Below are positions 39,144-48,236 of a stretch of DNA of 64,000 nt, piece by piece. The position numbers and the translations under genes were made by a program. The DNA lies in the NCBI GenBank assembly GCA_029261595.1, contig JAJDAZ010000068.1, positions 1-64,000 on the forward strand, read 5' to 3'. Position 1 is the stretch's first letter; the number at the start of each line of letters is the position of its first letter. Under the pieces are notes generated by a model that was not told where the DNA came from, ran no database searches, and saw only the letters and a program-made list of their open reading frames with translations. The DNA is from Nitrospinaceae bacterium (GTDB lineage: Bacteria > Nitrospinota > Nitrospinia > Nitrospinales > VA-1).

Positions 39144-40970
39144 CTACAGGATCGCCAGGAACCCACAGGCCTCGTAACAAGCGTTGCAGTTGATACATAA
39201 ATCCATATCGATGTGCGCCGCCACTTTACGGGTTCCGCCGGTGATCGCGCCGGTCGGACAGGGCTTGATGCATGCCCCGCAGGCCACGCATTCTTCTTCC
39301 TTGACATAATAGCGGTAAAGCCCGGTGCATTTCGCTGCATCACAAATCTGATCCACAATGTGGCGCTCAAATTCTTTGCGGAAATATTTTATTCCGGTCA
39401 ATACGCATTTGACCGCGGTTTCCCCAAGGCCGCACAGCGAAGTCACATTGATTTCTTCGCACAGGGCTTGCAACTTGTCGAGGTCTTCCATCTTGCCCCG
39501 GCCTTCGGAAATATCGTCCAGTTTGTTTTTGATGAGCGTCAACCCGATCCGGCAGGGAGTACATTTTCCGCAGGTTTCGCCTTCATTGAACCCTATGGAA
39601 AACTTTGCCAGATCAATCACGCAGGCTGAATTATCGTAAGCAGAGAAACTGGCCTGGCCCATGAGCACTCCGGCGTCCAGCATGCTTTCATAATCCATCG
39701 TGATGTCGGCTTTTTCAGGCGGTAAAAATCCGCCGGTGACGCCGCCGATATGGACCAGTTTGAGTTCTTTCTTTTTGACGATACCGCCGCAGATATCATC
39801 GATGACCTGGCGGAACGTCAGCCCCATATCCAGTTCCATGAGGCCGTTGTATTTGAGGTTGCCCGCGATCGCCCAGGTCTTGCAACCCTTGGCATTTGGC
39901 GTTCCCATTTTGTTATACCAGTCGGCGCCTTTTTTGATGATGGCGGGAACGGTGGCCCAGGTTTCGGCGTTGTTCAATAAAGTGGGTCTTCCCCATAATC
40001 CATGCTCCGTGGAATGCGGCGGTTGCGCCTTGGGGAAGGGACGTTTGCCTTCGATGGAGGCCATCAAAGCGGTGGACTCGCCGCCAATAAACGCTTCGGC
40101 TCCTTCATGAACGGAAATATCAATGCTGAAGTCCGTCCCCAGAATATTTTTGCCAAGGAACCCGCGCTCCCTGGCCTGTTCCATAGCCATGTTCAGCCGC
40201 TTGACAGCGATCGTGTAATCGGACCGGGTGTAGATGATGCCTTCAGTGGCTCCAATGGCAAATGCGCCAATGATCAACCCTTCCAGCATCTGGTGCGGAC
40301 ACCCTTCCATGACACTGCGGTCCATATAGGAAGCCGGGTTGCCTTCGTCGCCGTTGACCAGAATATAGCGGGCTCCATCGTGCGAGGGAGCGGTCGCGGC
40401 TTTTTCCCATTTGTGGCCGGTGACGAACCCGCCGCCGCCTTTGCCGCGCAGGCCGGATTTGATGACCTCGTCCCGGATTTCTTTGGGCTGCATGCCGGTA
40501 AGGGCTTTCTTCAATGATTCGTAACCGCCGACTGCAATGTATTCATCGATATTTTCTGGGTCGATGGCGCCGCCAAATTCCATCGCCACACGGGATTGTT
40601 TCTTCAACTGCTCGTAATAATCGTCCTTGGCTGCGGCTTTTTTGAACACTTTACCGCCAACCACGTGATCCTTTAAAATTTTCGAGACCATTGCCGGTTT
40701 GACTTTTTCATATGTCACCCGATCCTGCCCAGGAATATAGACATCGACTAAAACATCACGACTGCAATAACCGCGGCAACCCACCTGCCCCATATTGCAT
40801 TGCTTGTCGCCGAGTTCCGCATTGGCGCTCATGGCCGCGATTTGCTGCTCGAATTCTTTATAGACTTCTTCTCCGCCTTCGGCCACGCCGCTTAAGCTGA
40901 GACACACCGTGATTTTGACCGTCCCCTGTTTCTCTTCCGTCGCCTGGGCTTGTTCTTCAACCGCTTCCAT
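39144..40970 (-). CDS. NuoE/NuoF-fused NADH-binding flavoprotein with ferredoxin tail (HndC/HydB-like)
   Basis: The 608-residue product joins several redox domains. Residues 15-110 are a thioredoxin-like [2Fe-2S] domain with CNMGQVGCRGYC; the second cysteine of the usual first pair is not evident. The NuoF core has the NADH/FMN glycine loop GLRGKGGGGFVTGHKWEKA, then HEGAEAFIGGESTALMASIE, and the [4Fe-4S] site CGKCTPCRIG. The last 60 residues carry two ferredoxin clusters (CVACGACIKPC and CINCNACYEAC). Relatives are diaphorase subunits of NAD(P)-reducing hydrogenases, formate dehydrogenases and complex I-like enzymes. No catalytic partner subunit is next to it here. Confidence 0.88.
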   Translation of the reverse strand: MEAVEEQAQATEEKQGTVKITVCLSLSGVAEGGEEVYKEFEQQIAAMSANAELGDKQCNMGQVGCRGYCSRDVLVDVYIPGQDRVTYEKVKPAMVSKILKDHVVGGKVFKKAAAKDDYYEQLKKQSRVAMEFGGAIDPENIDEYIAVGGYESLKKALTGMQPKEIRDEVIKSGLRGKGGGGFVTGHKWEKAATAPSHDGARYILVNGDEGNPASYMDRSVMEGCPHQMLEGLIIGAFAIGATEGIIYTRSDYTIAVKRLNMAMEQARERGFLGKNILGTDFSIDISVHEGAEAFIGGESTALMASIEGKRPFPKAQPPHSTEHGLWGRPTLLNNAETWATVPAIIKKGADWYNKMGTPNAKGCKTWAIAGNLKYNGLMELDMGLTFRQVIDDICGGIVKKKELKLVHIGGVTGGFLPPEKADITMDYESMLDAGVLMGQASFSAYDNSACVIDLAKFSIGFNEGETCGKCTPCRIGLTLIKNKLDDISEGRGKMEDLDKLQALCEEINVTSLCGLGETAVKCVLTGIKYFRKEFERHIVDQICDAAKCTGLYRYYVKEEECVACGACIKPCPTGAITGGTRKVAAHIDMDLCINCNACYEACGFLAIL

Positions 40971-41470
40971 GAAACTATCTCCCTTTTCCTGGATATTTAT
41001 CTATTCAAAACTTAAAAAAATTATTCAAATCAACAAAGGGGAATCCCCCTTAAAATCCTTTTATTTGAACGCATAAGGATCGCATAAAAACCGGAGAATT
41101 TCCAGCATTTCCGGGGGTGGATAAAGCAATTTTTCATCCCTCCCGGAACCTTGAGACCGGAAAGTCCGGGATTTCCCTGAAATCACCGCCTGCCCTTGGG
41201 GGAGCATCAAAGAGTTTGTTTAAATTGGATTTAAACCATAATAAAAGCACCCGGTCTGCCCGCCCCAGCTTCAATCTCAAAGAGCCCCGAAAACCCGGAC
41301 CGGTTCAAAAAGCACCCTTTACAGTCATAAAAGACGAATGAATTCAGTCTGTCAGCACAAGTTTAAGGTTGATTGGATATGGGCTTAAATATAAACTCTA
41401 TCCTCTATTAAAATCCAAGAATCCTGGATAACGTCTTCTAACACACCCAATAACCCCCTAAGTTAACCCA
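40971..41470. other. Divergent gap between the NuoEF-like gene and pepA
   Basis: About 500 bases contain no gene I can support. A 74-codon frame at 41117-41341 has no recognisable start signal or family. The part nearest pepA is AT-rich (TATAAA near 41391), where a promoter would be expected, but no convincing -35/-10 pair is seen. Confidence 0.4.
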
Positions 41471-43036
41471 ATGATTAAAACAACTCTGAAATCCGAGAAA
41501 CTATTCCAACATAAAACTCCTTGCCTGGTGCTGTTTTGTTCCGAAGACAAAAAACCGGCGGGTGAATTAAAAAAAATCGATCAGGCCTTAAACGGTCCCG
41601 TCGCTTCCGCATTCAAAGACAAACGTTTTGAGGGCAAGCCCAATCAGACTCTCTTGCTAAACGCAAGAGGCTCCATGAAAGCTGAAAACGTCCTGCTCGT
41701 AGGAATCGGCAAACCGAAGGAAGTGACGGAAGAAAATTTACGTCAAGCGGCGGGAACCGCTTCCAGTCTGGCAGAAGCTTCGCAATTTAAAAAAATAACC
41801 TTTTACCTGCCCGACGGGGAGCTTGAAAAAGCTCTGACCAAAGATAAAAAACTATCCACAGGTGAGGCCGCTCGCGCAGTGGCTGAGGGAAGCCATCTGG
41901 CCCTGTACCATTTCCACCAATATAAAAGCGTTGAAAAAGGGGAAGAACCCAGTCGCATAGAGGAAATCATTCTGCTGTCAAATTCCAAGTCGGCATTGGC
42001 AAAACTCAAACAGGCCAGTGAGCGCGCATCCAAAATAGCCGAAGGGGTATGCCTGGCGCGTGATTTGCAATCGCACCCCAGCAACACGGCAACACCCACT
42101 TACCTTGCGGAGACCGCAAAAAAAATAGCCGCTAAACATAAAATCATCTGCAAAGTACTGGGTGAAAAAGAAATGCAGAAACTGGGCATGGGTTCTCTGC
42201 TCGGCGTAGCCAAAGGCAGTCATCAACCGCCTGCGCTCATCATCCTGGAATACAAGGGCGGAAAAAAGAACGAAGCACCCATCGCCATTGTGGGCAAAGC
42301 AGTCACTTTCGACACTGGTGGCATCTCGCTCAAACCCCCGGCCAATATGCACGAAATGAAAATGGACATGTCGGGCGGAGCGGTGACGATCGGGACCCTG
42401 CAAACGGTCGCGAGCCTGAAACTGCCGATCAACGTGGTCGGGCTGATCCCGTCCGTGGAAAACATGCCGGGAGGCTCGGCCATCAAGCCGGGAGATATTT
42501 TAACCAGCATGTCGGGAAAAACCATCGAGGTGCTGAACACCGATGCCGAGGGCCGGTTGATTCTGGCGGACGCTTTGAGTTACGCGGCCCGTTTCAAACC
42601 CCGTGCGGTCATCGACCTTGCGACCCTGACGGGAGCCGTAATCATGGCGCTCGGCAATTTTGCCGCAGGCGTTCTTGGCAACGATGAAAAACTGATCGAC
42701 AACCTCAAAGCCAGTGGCGCTCTCACCGGAGAAAGGTTGTGGCAATTGCCACTTTGGGACGAGCACGATAAAGAAACCAAAAGCAATATCGCCGATCTTA
42801 AAAACATTGCCTCGCCGGGAGTGGGGGCCGGAACCACCATGGGCGCGGCCTTTTTAAAACCCTTTGCTGGCGACCAACCCTGGGCTCATCTGGACATCGC
42901 GGGCACTTCCTGGGGCGCGAAAAAACCCTACACTCCCAAAGGCGCGTCCGGATTCGGCGTACGGCTCCTGGTCAATTTTCTGGAACAGGAGGCTAAAGGA
43001 GGAAAATCAAAATCCGCTAAAAAACATGGAAAATAA
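41471..43036 (+). CDS. pepA: Leucyl aminopeptidase (M17)
   Basis: The 521-residue enzyme removes N-terminal residues from peptides using two divalent metals. The C-terminal catalytic domain has VGKAVTFDTGGISLKPPANM with the metal-binding Lys and Asp, and NTDAEGRLILADALSYA, the M17 signature. The N-terminal macro-like domain is less conserved. The tail is Lys/Gly-rich. The last eleven bases overlap the next gene. Confidence 0.97.
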   Translation: MIKTTLKSEKLFQHKTPCLVLFCSEDKKPAGELKKIDQALNGPVASAFKDKRFEGKPNQTLLLNARGSMKAENVLLVGIGKPKEVTEENLRQAAGTASSLAEASQFKKITFYLPDGELEKALTKDKKLSTGEAARAVAEGSHLALYHFHQYKSVEKGEEPSRIEEIILLSNSKSALAKLKQASERASKIAEGVCLARDLQSHPSNTATPTYLAETAKKIAAKHKIICKVLGEKEMQKLGMGSLLGVAKGSHQPPALIILEYKGGKKNEAPIAIVGKAVTFDTGGISLKPPANMHEMKMDMSGGAVTIGTLQTVASLKLPINVVGLIPSVENMPGGSAIKPGDILTSMSGKTIEVLNTDAEGRLILADALSYAARFKPRAVIDLATLTGAVIMALGNFAAGVLGNDEKLIDNLKASGALTGERLWQLPLWDEHDKETKSNIADLKNIASPGVGAGTTMGAAFLKPFAGDQPWAHLDIAGTSWGAKKPYTPKGASGFGVRLLVNFLEQEAKGGKSKSAKKHGK

Positions 43037-43508
43037 TGTTCTGATTTTTATCCACCTGATGGCGGCGGCGGTCGCGGTGGGGAGTCTGGCCTATTGCCTG
43101 CTGTTTTTTTTACCGGTCATGGAAAAACTCCCGGAACAAAAGATCCCGGAGGAGCATTCGGTGGCCTACAAAGCTCTGGAGGTACTCGCTCCCTCGGTCC
43201 TGGGTGCAGTTTTGATGCTCATTGGCACCGGCATTTATTATCTGCTGACCAATTACACGCGGCAGGTGGATCTGGCTCCCGGTTATTATAATTTGTTCGG
43301 GGTCAAAATGGTGTTTGTGATCATCACTCTGTTTCTCAGTGTGTACCACACCTTCACCTTACGCGCGCGCATCGCCGATCTGGACTTGAGTCCTGAAAAC
43401 CGGAAATTGGTCCCCGCCACCTTGAAAAAAATGAAATCCCTTGGCCAAATGATTCTGGCCACTCTCACGTTGACTAGCTTTTTAGGTATCTGGCTGGCCA
43501 GATTTTAA
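43026..43508 (+). CDS. Small integral membrane protein with four helices
   Basis: From ATG 43026 the product has 160 residues and four hydrophobic helices (VLIFIHLMAAAVAVGSLAYC, VLGAVLMLIGTGIYYLL, VKMVFVIITLFLSVYHTFTL and MILATLTLTSFLGIWLARF). The layout and the His in the first helix resemble CopD/DUF2269-like membrane proteins, some of which bind haem or copper; this is only a resemblance. It overlaps the end of pepA, so translation is probably coupled. Confidence 0.6.
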   Translation: MENNVLIFIHLMAAAVAVGSLAYCLLFFLPVMEKLPEQKIPEEHSVAYKALEVLAPSVLGAVLMLIGTGIYYLLTNYTRQVDLAPGYYNLFGVKMVFVIITLFLSVYHTFTLRARIADLDLSPENRKLVPATLKKMKSLGQMILATLTLTSFLGIWLARF

Positions 43509-43554
43509 CTGCAAAAAATAATTCCCTTCATTACCATTTGAAAGGAAACATAAA

Positions 43555-43839
43555 ATGAGCGAAGAAACAAAACCTGTCCCCGAAGCATCCCCCCCGGCCT
43601 CAGAAGGTACCGACGAGACGTCTTTAAATCCTTTAGAACCGGTAGAAAAAGAAATCGATCTGAATCTGCTCTTTCCCGATTCGGAGGCCGATTTGAACGC
43701 TTTGTTTCCAGATTCGGACATCAAACATCTGTTAAAAAGCGTGACAAAAAATAAAAAAGATCTGCACTCCCTCAAAGAACGTTTCATCCAGGAAAATGAA
43801 ACGGAAGACGATTCCGAAGAGTTTGACACGGGGGACTGA
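43555..43839 (+). CDS. Small acidic protein with LFPDS repeat
   Basis: I do not recognise this 94-residue protein. It is acidic and has an internal repeat, LNLLFPDSEA then LNALFPDSDI, followed by KHLLKSVTKNKKDLHSLKER and an acidic tail. AAAGGAAAC precedes ATG 43555. A decayed copy of its C-terminal half lies about 800 bases downstream at 44411-44566, so the locus has been duplicated. Confidence 0.55.
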   Translation: MSEETKPVPEASPPASEGTDETSLNPLEPVEKEIDLNLLFPDSEADLNALFPDSDIKHLLKSVTKNKKDLHSLKERFIQENETEDDSEEFDTGD

Positions 43840-43982
43840 CCCGCCCACCATCCGCAAAGTCCTGACTGAAAAGCCGTAAAAAAGAACCACTGATATTCCG
43901 CCGATTGAGGCATAAAATTCGCGATCCTTCTCCTCCGCCTTTATACTGAAACCAGTATAGAAACATAACTGCGGAGGGTATT

Positions 43983-44393
43983 GTGGCTGGAAGAATATTT
44001 TGGGTTTGGACGGCTTTACTTCTATTGTCCCTGGCTTATTCGCCTTCTTTGGAAGCCGAAATTTTTAGATGGGTCGATGACAACGGCAATATCCACTATT
44101 CGGATCAACCGTCAAAAACCAGGGATTACGAATGGGTCGATGAAAGTAAATTGATCACCTATTCGAACCAGCCGGTCAAAAAATGGACCAGCAAAAAACC
44201 CCGGAAGTTGCCTTCCCCAAAGGCCTCCTCACAAAAAAGCCAACCCCATAAATCATACAGCAGGGGCGGAAGCTCCACCCCGGGAAACTACTCAGGAGGA
44301 ACCTCGGCAACGCGAAGCTCTACAAGGAGCAGCTCTTCAAGGGGAACCTCAGCAAGGACATCCAGCAGGGGAAGCTCCTCCAGACGGTATTAA
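43983..44393 (+). CDS. DUF4124-type exported protein with Ser/Arg-rich tail
   Basis: The start is GTG 43983, with GCGGAGGG about five bases upstream. The 136-residue product has a signal peptide (residues 1-24) and then EIFRWVDDNGNIHYSDQPSK, the DUF4124 signature of periplasmic proteins of unknown role. A second, weaker copy follows (DYEWVDESKLITYSNQPVKK). Residues 75-136 are low-complexity Ser, Arg, Gly and Thr. The gene sits between the acidic protein and its decayed copy. Confidence 0.72.
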   Translation: MAGRIFWVWTALLLLSLAYSPSLEAEIFRWVDDNGNIHYSDQPSKTRDYEWVDESKLITYSNQPVKKWTSKKPRKLPSPKASSQKSQPHKSYSRGGSSTPGNYSGGTSATRSSTRSSSSRGTSARTSSRGSSSRRY

Positions 44394-44410
44394 TTCATTC
44401 CATTATTCCA

Positions 44411-44566
44411 GGGCGGCACTCATGCCTGTTTAAAAACGCGGGCATCGAGCATCTTTTAAAAAGCGTGACCCGAAAAAAAACGCCTTCTTTGAAAAATGTT
44501 GAGGGACTAAGGAAGGAAGAACTTGGATTTTTCGACGCGAAATTAACAGGAAAGTTCGCGACTTAA
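44411..44566 (+). pseudogene. Decayed partial copy of the small acidic LFPDS protein
   Basis: The frame ending with TAA at 44564-44566 reads CLFKNAGIEHLLKSVTRKK, which aligns with ALFPDSDIKHLLKSVTKNK of the intact gene at 43555-43839. The DNA is also similar. No start codon or N-terminal half is present. It is a remnant of a duplication that spans the DUF4124 gene. Confidence 0.6.
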
Positions 44567-44596
44567 AGGATCAACAGGAAACCTTGAGACTCCCAC

Positions 44597-45469
44597 TCAA
44601 CCCGCTTTGGAGAGCAAGTTTTGCATCGGTCCCTGGTGATCAAAACGGCGAAAAATATATTTGAGTTTCGGGATAACGGAATTGTTTTTCACCTTCAGGC
44701 ATTGGATTTGCCTGGCGTACGGAATCAATCGCTTGGTAACCGGCAGGGCACTCCAATCTCTCCAAGGAATCCAGAACTCGGAGCCTGAAAGAAATTCATA
44801 CGGATGAAGATAAACCATCGGCATGAATCCTTTGGAATGCGCTTCCTTCATGGTCGCAATGGTCATGTCCACCGGAAAGAATTTTAAATAGGTTCCTCCC
44901 GAACGAAAATTCATCTTTCCGGCAAAAGATTTTTTCGCGTAGACAGGAAACTCGTTCAACGACTCATCAATGGAGAGAAAGTATTCTTTAAGACTATCGG
45001 AGTTTTGCGTTTCGCCTGCGACAAAGCTGGAATCGTACTCAAACCGTTTGGCAATTTCCTTATAGACATCCTTGTCGGTCGCGCGGATGGAAAACCTGGG
45101 CGCCCGGAATCCTTTGATGGTTTGCCCGCTGGCTTTGGAAAGGGCGTCGATGGCGCGGTCCAGATTTTGCGCTATCGAATCTACGGAATCCAGGTAGACC
45201 GGATCATGGTGGTAATAATGACAGCCCACCTCGTGACCGTCATCGCTGATCTGCTTGACCAGGTCCGGCACCCGCTCGGCGAGAATTCCGGTGGTAAAAA
45301 AAGTCACCCCGTTGGTTACTTTCAGATCGTTGATGACTGATTTTATTTTTTCATAACTGATCCAAAGGGAATCAACGTTCAGTTCCTTGGCGGGCACCCC
45401 GAACCTTCGCTTGTAGTCGTGAGTGTAGTCTTCAAAATCAATGGAAAAACAGAATGGCAACCTGCTCAT
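44597..45469 (-). CDS. Polysaccharide deacetylase family protein (XrtA/PEP-CTERM-associated type)
   Basis: The 290-residue product starts FCFSIDFEDYTHDYKRRFG with the catalytic and metal Asp, and has TFFTTGILAERVPDLV and the His pair in HEVGCHYYHHDPVYLDS. A C-terminal extension (MVYLHPYEFLSGSEFWIPWR) resembles the DUF3473 region of deacetylases in exopolysaccharide clusters. It N-deacetylates or hydrolyses glycans in its relatives. Its start overlaps the stop of the carbamoyltransferase gene by four bases, so the two are coupled. Confidence 0.82.
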   Translation of the reverse strand: MSRLPFCFSIDFEDYTHDYKRRFGVPAKELNVDSLWISYEKIKSVINDLKVTNGVTFFTTGILAERVPDLVKQISDDGHEVGCHYYHHDPVYLDSVDSIAQNLDRAIDALSKASGQTIKGFRAPRFSIRATDKDVYKEIAKRFEYDSSFVAGETQNSDSLKEYFLSIDESLNEFPVYAKKSFAGKMNFRSGGTYLKFFPVDMTIATMKEAHSKGFMPMVYLHPYEFLSGSEFWIPWRDWSALPVTKRLIPYARQIQCLKVKNNSVIPKLKYIFRRFDHQGPMQNLLSKAG

Positions 45470-47232
45470 TTCTGCTCCTCCCTCCAGGCCGCATCCAGTA
45501 TAAAGTCGCCCAATATGAGATAGTCTATGCCGGATTTTAAAAATGCCGTGACGGCTTCAGCAGGAGTATTGATAATGGGCTCCTGAATATTGAACGAGGT
45601 GTTCAACAGCAGGCCCACCCCGGTGATTTTTTCAAACGCGTCGATCAAACGCCAATATTTACTGTTCGCTTCTTTGGAAACCGTATGCACTCTCGCGGTC
45701 CCGTCGATATGCGTCACGGCGGGAATCACGCTGCGCTTGTCATCTTTCACCAGGGACACGATATTCATGTAGGGGCTTTTTTGTTTTATTTCAAAAAAGT
45801 CTTCCGCGCATTCCTCCTTGACCGACGGGGCAAAGGGTCGAAACAGTTCGCGTTTCTTGATCTTCTGATTCATCACTTCCTGAATGTTGTCGTTCCTCGG
45901 GTCGGCCAGAAAAGAACGGTTGCCCAGAGCCCGTGGGCCGAATTCGGACCGGCCCTGAAACCAGGCGATCACGTTGCCCTCTGAAAGTAACTGGCTCACG
46001 ACTTTCAGCAATTCTTCTTCCTCGTATTTTTTGGGAACTTTATAGTTGTTCTCAATTAAATAACTTTCGATCTGTTCGTTGGTGAATGATTCACCAAGGT
46101 AAGGCGTCTCCATGACGGCTTTTCCAGAGCCTTGATCGTAGCGGGACTGTCCGAGAATGGCCGCCCCCAGGGAACAACCTCCATCGTGGGGAGCCGGCGG
46201 AACGAAAACCCTGTCGAAGCCGAGTTCGTCGACTATTTTTCCGTTGGCGGTCACGTTGAGTCCGCACCCGCCCACCACACAGATATTTTTTGTGCCGGGA
46301 AATTTTGTCAACGCGTACGAAATCATGTGCGTCACGATTTCTTCGTAAGCCGCCTGCACACTCGCCGCTATATTTTTATGGTCCTCGCTGAACTCATCGT
46401 CCTTGCCTCTTGGCGGGCCCAGCAATTGAATCAGTTCCCTTGAAAAACGGCCTTCAAGAGCCTGGTGGTAATCCAGAATCCGGGTATTCACGGTGTATCT
46501 GCCGTTATTTTTTTTGTGCAATATTTTACCCAGAATGACATCTTTATAAACCGGCTTGCCGTAAGGCGACAACCCCATCATTTTATATTCGCCTTCGAGC
46601 ATCTGGAATCCCAGGTACCCCGTGAACGTGCTGTAGTAATGCCCCAGCGAGTTCGGCCATTTTTCCTTTAAAATTTCCGTGAAATGGTCCCCCTCCTGAT
46701 ACCCGAGCAAGGTGGAAAGACCTTCTCCGCCCCCGTCGTAACTGAGAATGATGGAATTATCAAACCCTGAAACCCCGAACGCCGATGCAATATGACAGGA
46801 ATGGTGATCGAGGAAAACGATCTTGGATGAAAAGTCGCCAAACTCCTTGGTGAGGATGCTTTTCAGGAAAAACAGGTCCTTCCAGCTACCGACGTTATGC
46901 TTTTCTTTTTCCTCGGCGCCATTGGATCTTAGAAAAATAGATTTAATTCTATTTAATTTAGGTCCCAGGGTTCTCGGATTATTGATCACATCCTTGACGA
47001 CACCCTCTAGTCTTGGCAACAGGTTCCAGCGTTCCCAATAAACGCAGATGAGGTCGATGTCCTGCAGGCTGATGTTGGAATGTTTCAACGCCGCATGTAT
47101 GGAAAGCAACGGGAAGGCCGCATCATTTTTTATTCTTGAAAGCCTCTCCTCTTCGATGGCAAAGGTTACCTTGCCATCCACAACCAAAGCGGCGGAACTG
47201 TTTCCCATTGTGCAAAGCCCAAGAATTTTCAT
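45466..47232 (-). CDS. Carbamoyltransferase (NodU/CmcH family)
   Basis: The 588-residue enzyme transfers a carbamoyl group from carbamoyl phosphate, through a carbamoyl-AMP, to a hydroxyl of a sugar or antibiotic. The N-terminal Kae1-like domain has GNSSAALVVDGKVTFAIEEE, the metal site DHHSCHIASAFGVSGFDNS and YDGGGEG. The C-terminal domain has GRSEFGPRALGNRSFLADPR. It is followed by a coupled deacetylase, so the acceptor is probably a surface polysaccharide. Confidence 0.9.
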   Translation of the reverse strand: MKILGLCTMGNSSAALVVDGKVTFAIEEERLSRIKNDAAFPLLSIHAALKHSNISLQDIDLICVYWERWNLLPRLEGVVKDVINNPRTLGPKLNRIKSIFLRSNGAEEKEKHNVGSWKDLFFLKSILTKEFGDFSSKIVFLDHHSCHIASAFGVSGFDNSIILSYDGGGEGLSTLLGYQEGDHFTEILKEKWPNSLGHYYSTFTGYLGFQMLEGEYKMMGLSPYGKPVYKDVILGKILHKKNNGRYTVNTRILDYHQALEGRFSRELIQLLGPPRGKDDEFSEDHKNIAASVQAAYEEIVTHMISYALTKFPGTKNICVVGGCGLNVTANGKIVDELGFDRVFVPPAPHDGGCSLGAAILGQSRYDQGSGKAVMETPYLGESFTNEQIESYLIENNYKVPKKYEEEELLKVVSQLLSEGNVIAWFQGRSEFGPRALGNRSFLADPRNDNIQEVMNQKIKKRELFRPFAPSVKEECAEDFFEIKQKSPYMNIVSLVKDDKRSVIPAVTHIDGTARVHTVSKEANSKYWRLIDAFEKITGVGLLLNTSFNIQEPIINTPAEAVTAFLKSGIDYLILGDFILDAAWREEQK

Positions 47233-47431
47233 TTAATTATTTCCTCGCCGTAAAAGGCATCCATGCAGTCGCACAACATGCCCCTCCTTTAACCTGAATG
47301 AATTTAATAATGGAGACCGGTGTTTAAAATCTGTGTGGACAAGGTTTGCGGAATCATTAAAATTTCCGTTTCCTTTTCCCCATATATGAATCAAGGACCC
47401 TCAACAACCTGTTGTAAGCCCTTGATTGAAA

Positions 47432-47508
47432 TGGTGCGCCCGAGAGGAGTCGAACCTCCGACCTACGGAACCGGAATCCGTCACTCTATCCAGCTGAGCT
47501 ACGGGCGC
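47432..47508 (-). tRNA. tRNA-Arg (anticodon CCG)
   Basis: On the - strand, GCGCCCG (acceptor) starts at 47508, followed by a D arm GCTC...GAGT, an anticodon stem ACGGA/TCCGT with loop TTCCGGT, a T arm GGAGG-TTCGACT-CCTCT and CGGGCGC-A-CCA. The loop puts CCG at positions 34-36, which reads CGG arginine codons. The 3' CCA is encoded. All four stems pair well. Confidence 0.95.
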
Positions 47509-47553
47509 ATTCTATCAAATAATTTTTAAACTTCCCTGACTGGAAAACCGGCG

Positions 47554-47901
47554 TCAGCCTAAACCGGACTCATCGTCATCTGCTTCCTGGGCGCTCATGG
47601 ACATATGTCCCACGGTTTTCTGTGGCTTCTCGCGTCCAAACTCGCGAATGCTGTCCAGACGCCACATCCACCATTTGACCTCTTCCTTGATCACATCAGA
47701 CGCGTCTGAAGGAATGGGTAGAGATTGCACCTGACCCGCTCCCACTTTTATTTCGACGCCCTCAGGAAGGGTCAACCCGCCCTCAATCATGAGGTCTATC
47801 GGAGTGGCCACGAGTTTCTTCTTAAAATCCTCATCGGTCACCGCACGGGCGGCAATCGCGGTCCATTTTTTGTCCATTTCCGACTTTTTATCTTTATCCA
47901 T
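47554..47901 (-). CDS. NHLP (nitrile-hydratase-like leader) family RiPP precursor-like protein
   Basis: The start is set at ATG 47901, with AGGAAAAG just upstream; an earlier in-frame ATG at 47922 is possible. The 115-residue product has the NHLP leader pattern: KWTAIAARAVTDEDFKKKLV, ATPIDLMIEGGLTLPEGVEI, then KVGAGQVQSLPIP. In the family this leader directs peptide-modifying enzymes to a C-terminal core. Here the C-terminal 50 residues (EVKWWMWRLDSIREFG and an acidic tail) have no Cys, and no double-glycine site is clear. No modification or export genes are next to it. It may be a true precursor or a relative with another role. Confidence 0.65.
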   Translation of the reverse strand: MDKDKKSEMDKKWTAIAARAVTDEDFKKKLVATPIDLMIEGGLTLPEGVEIKVGAGQVQSLPIPSDASDVIKEEVKWWMWRLDSIREFGREKPQKTVGHMSMSAQEADDDESGLG

Positions 47902-48236
47902 AATCTTTTCCTTTCCGGTCATTAAAATACCGGATTTATGGGGGAACCTTTTAAAATGGACCCGAGTGCCACCGGACCCAAAATTTATGCTTCTTTGGTC
48001 TTTTGAAAAACCTACAGCTTCCCCTTAACCCAGAGAATTTGTGTGAACAACGCATTTTCGTCCGGTATTACAGCCTTTTCAAGCTGAATTTATCGAAGCG
48101 CCCATAATTAATTCAGGGGGGATACTCTTAGAATAAAGGACGGATTCTCATTCTGCAATGACAAATTGTTCCAAACCTATGATTTCTTTAAGAAAATGGG
48201 CTTTTTACACTCAGGAGGAGGAGGGGAACCGTCCAC
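47902..48236. other. Gap without recognised gene
   Basis: About 335 bases lie upstream of the NHLP-like gene and downstream of alaS, both on the - strand. I see no gene, RNA or palindrome. It must hold the promoter of the NHLP-like gene. Confidence 0.4.

Noticed and set aside
41117-41341. 74-codon + strand frame before pepA
   Set aside because: No start signal, no family and a composition like the surrounding gap.
47320-47529. 69-codon + strand frame with RPRGVEPPTYGTG
   Set aside because: It is a translation of the complement of tRNA-Arg, a well-known false protein pattern.
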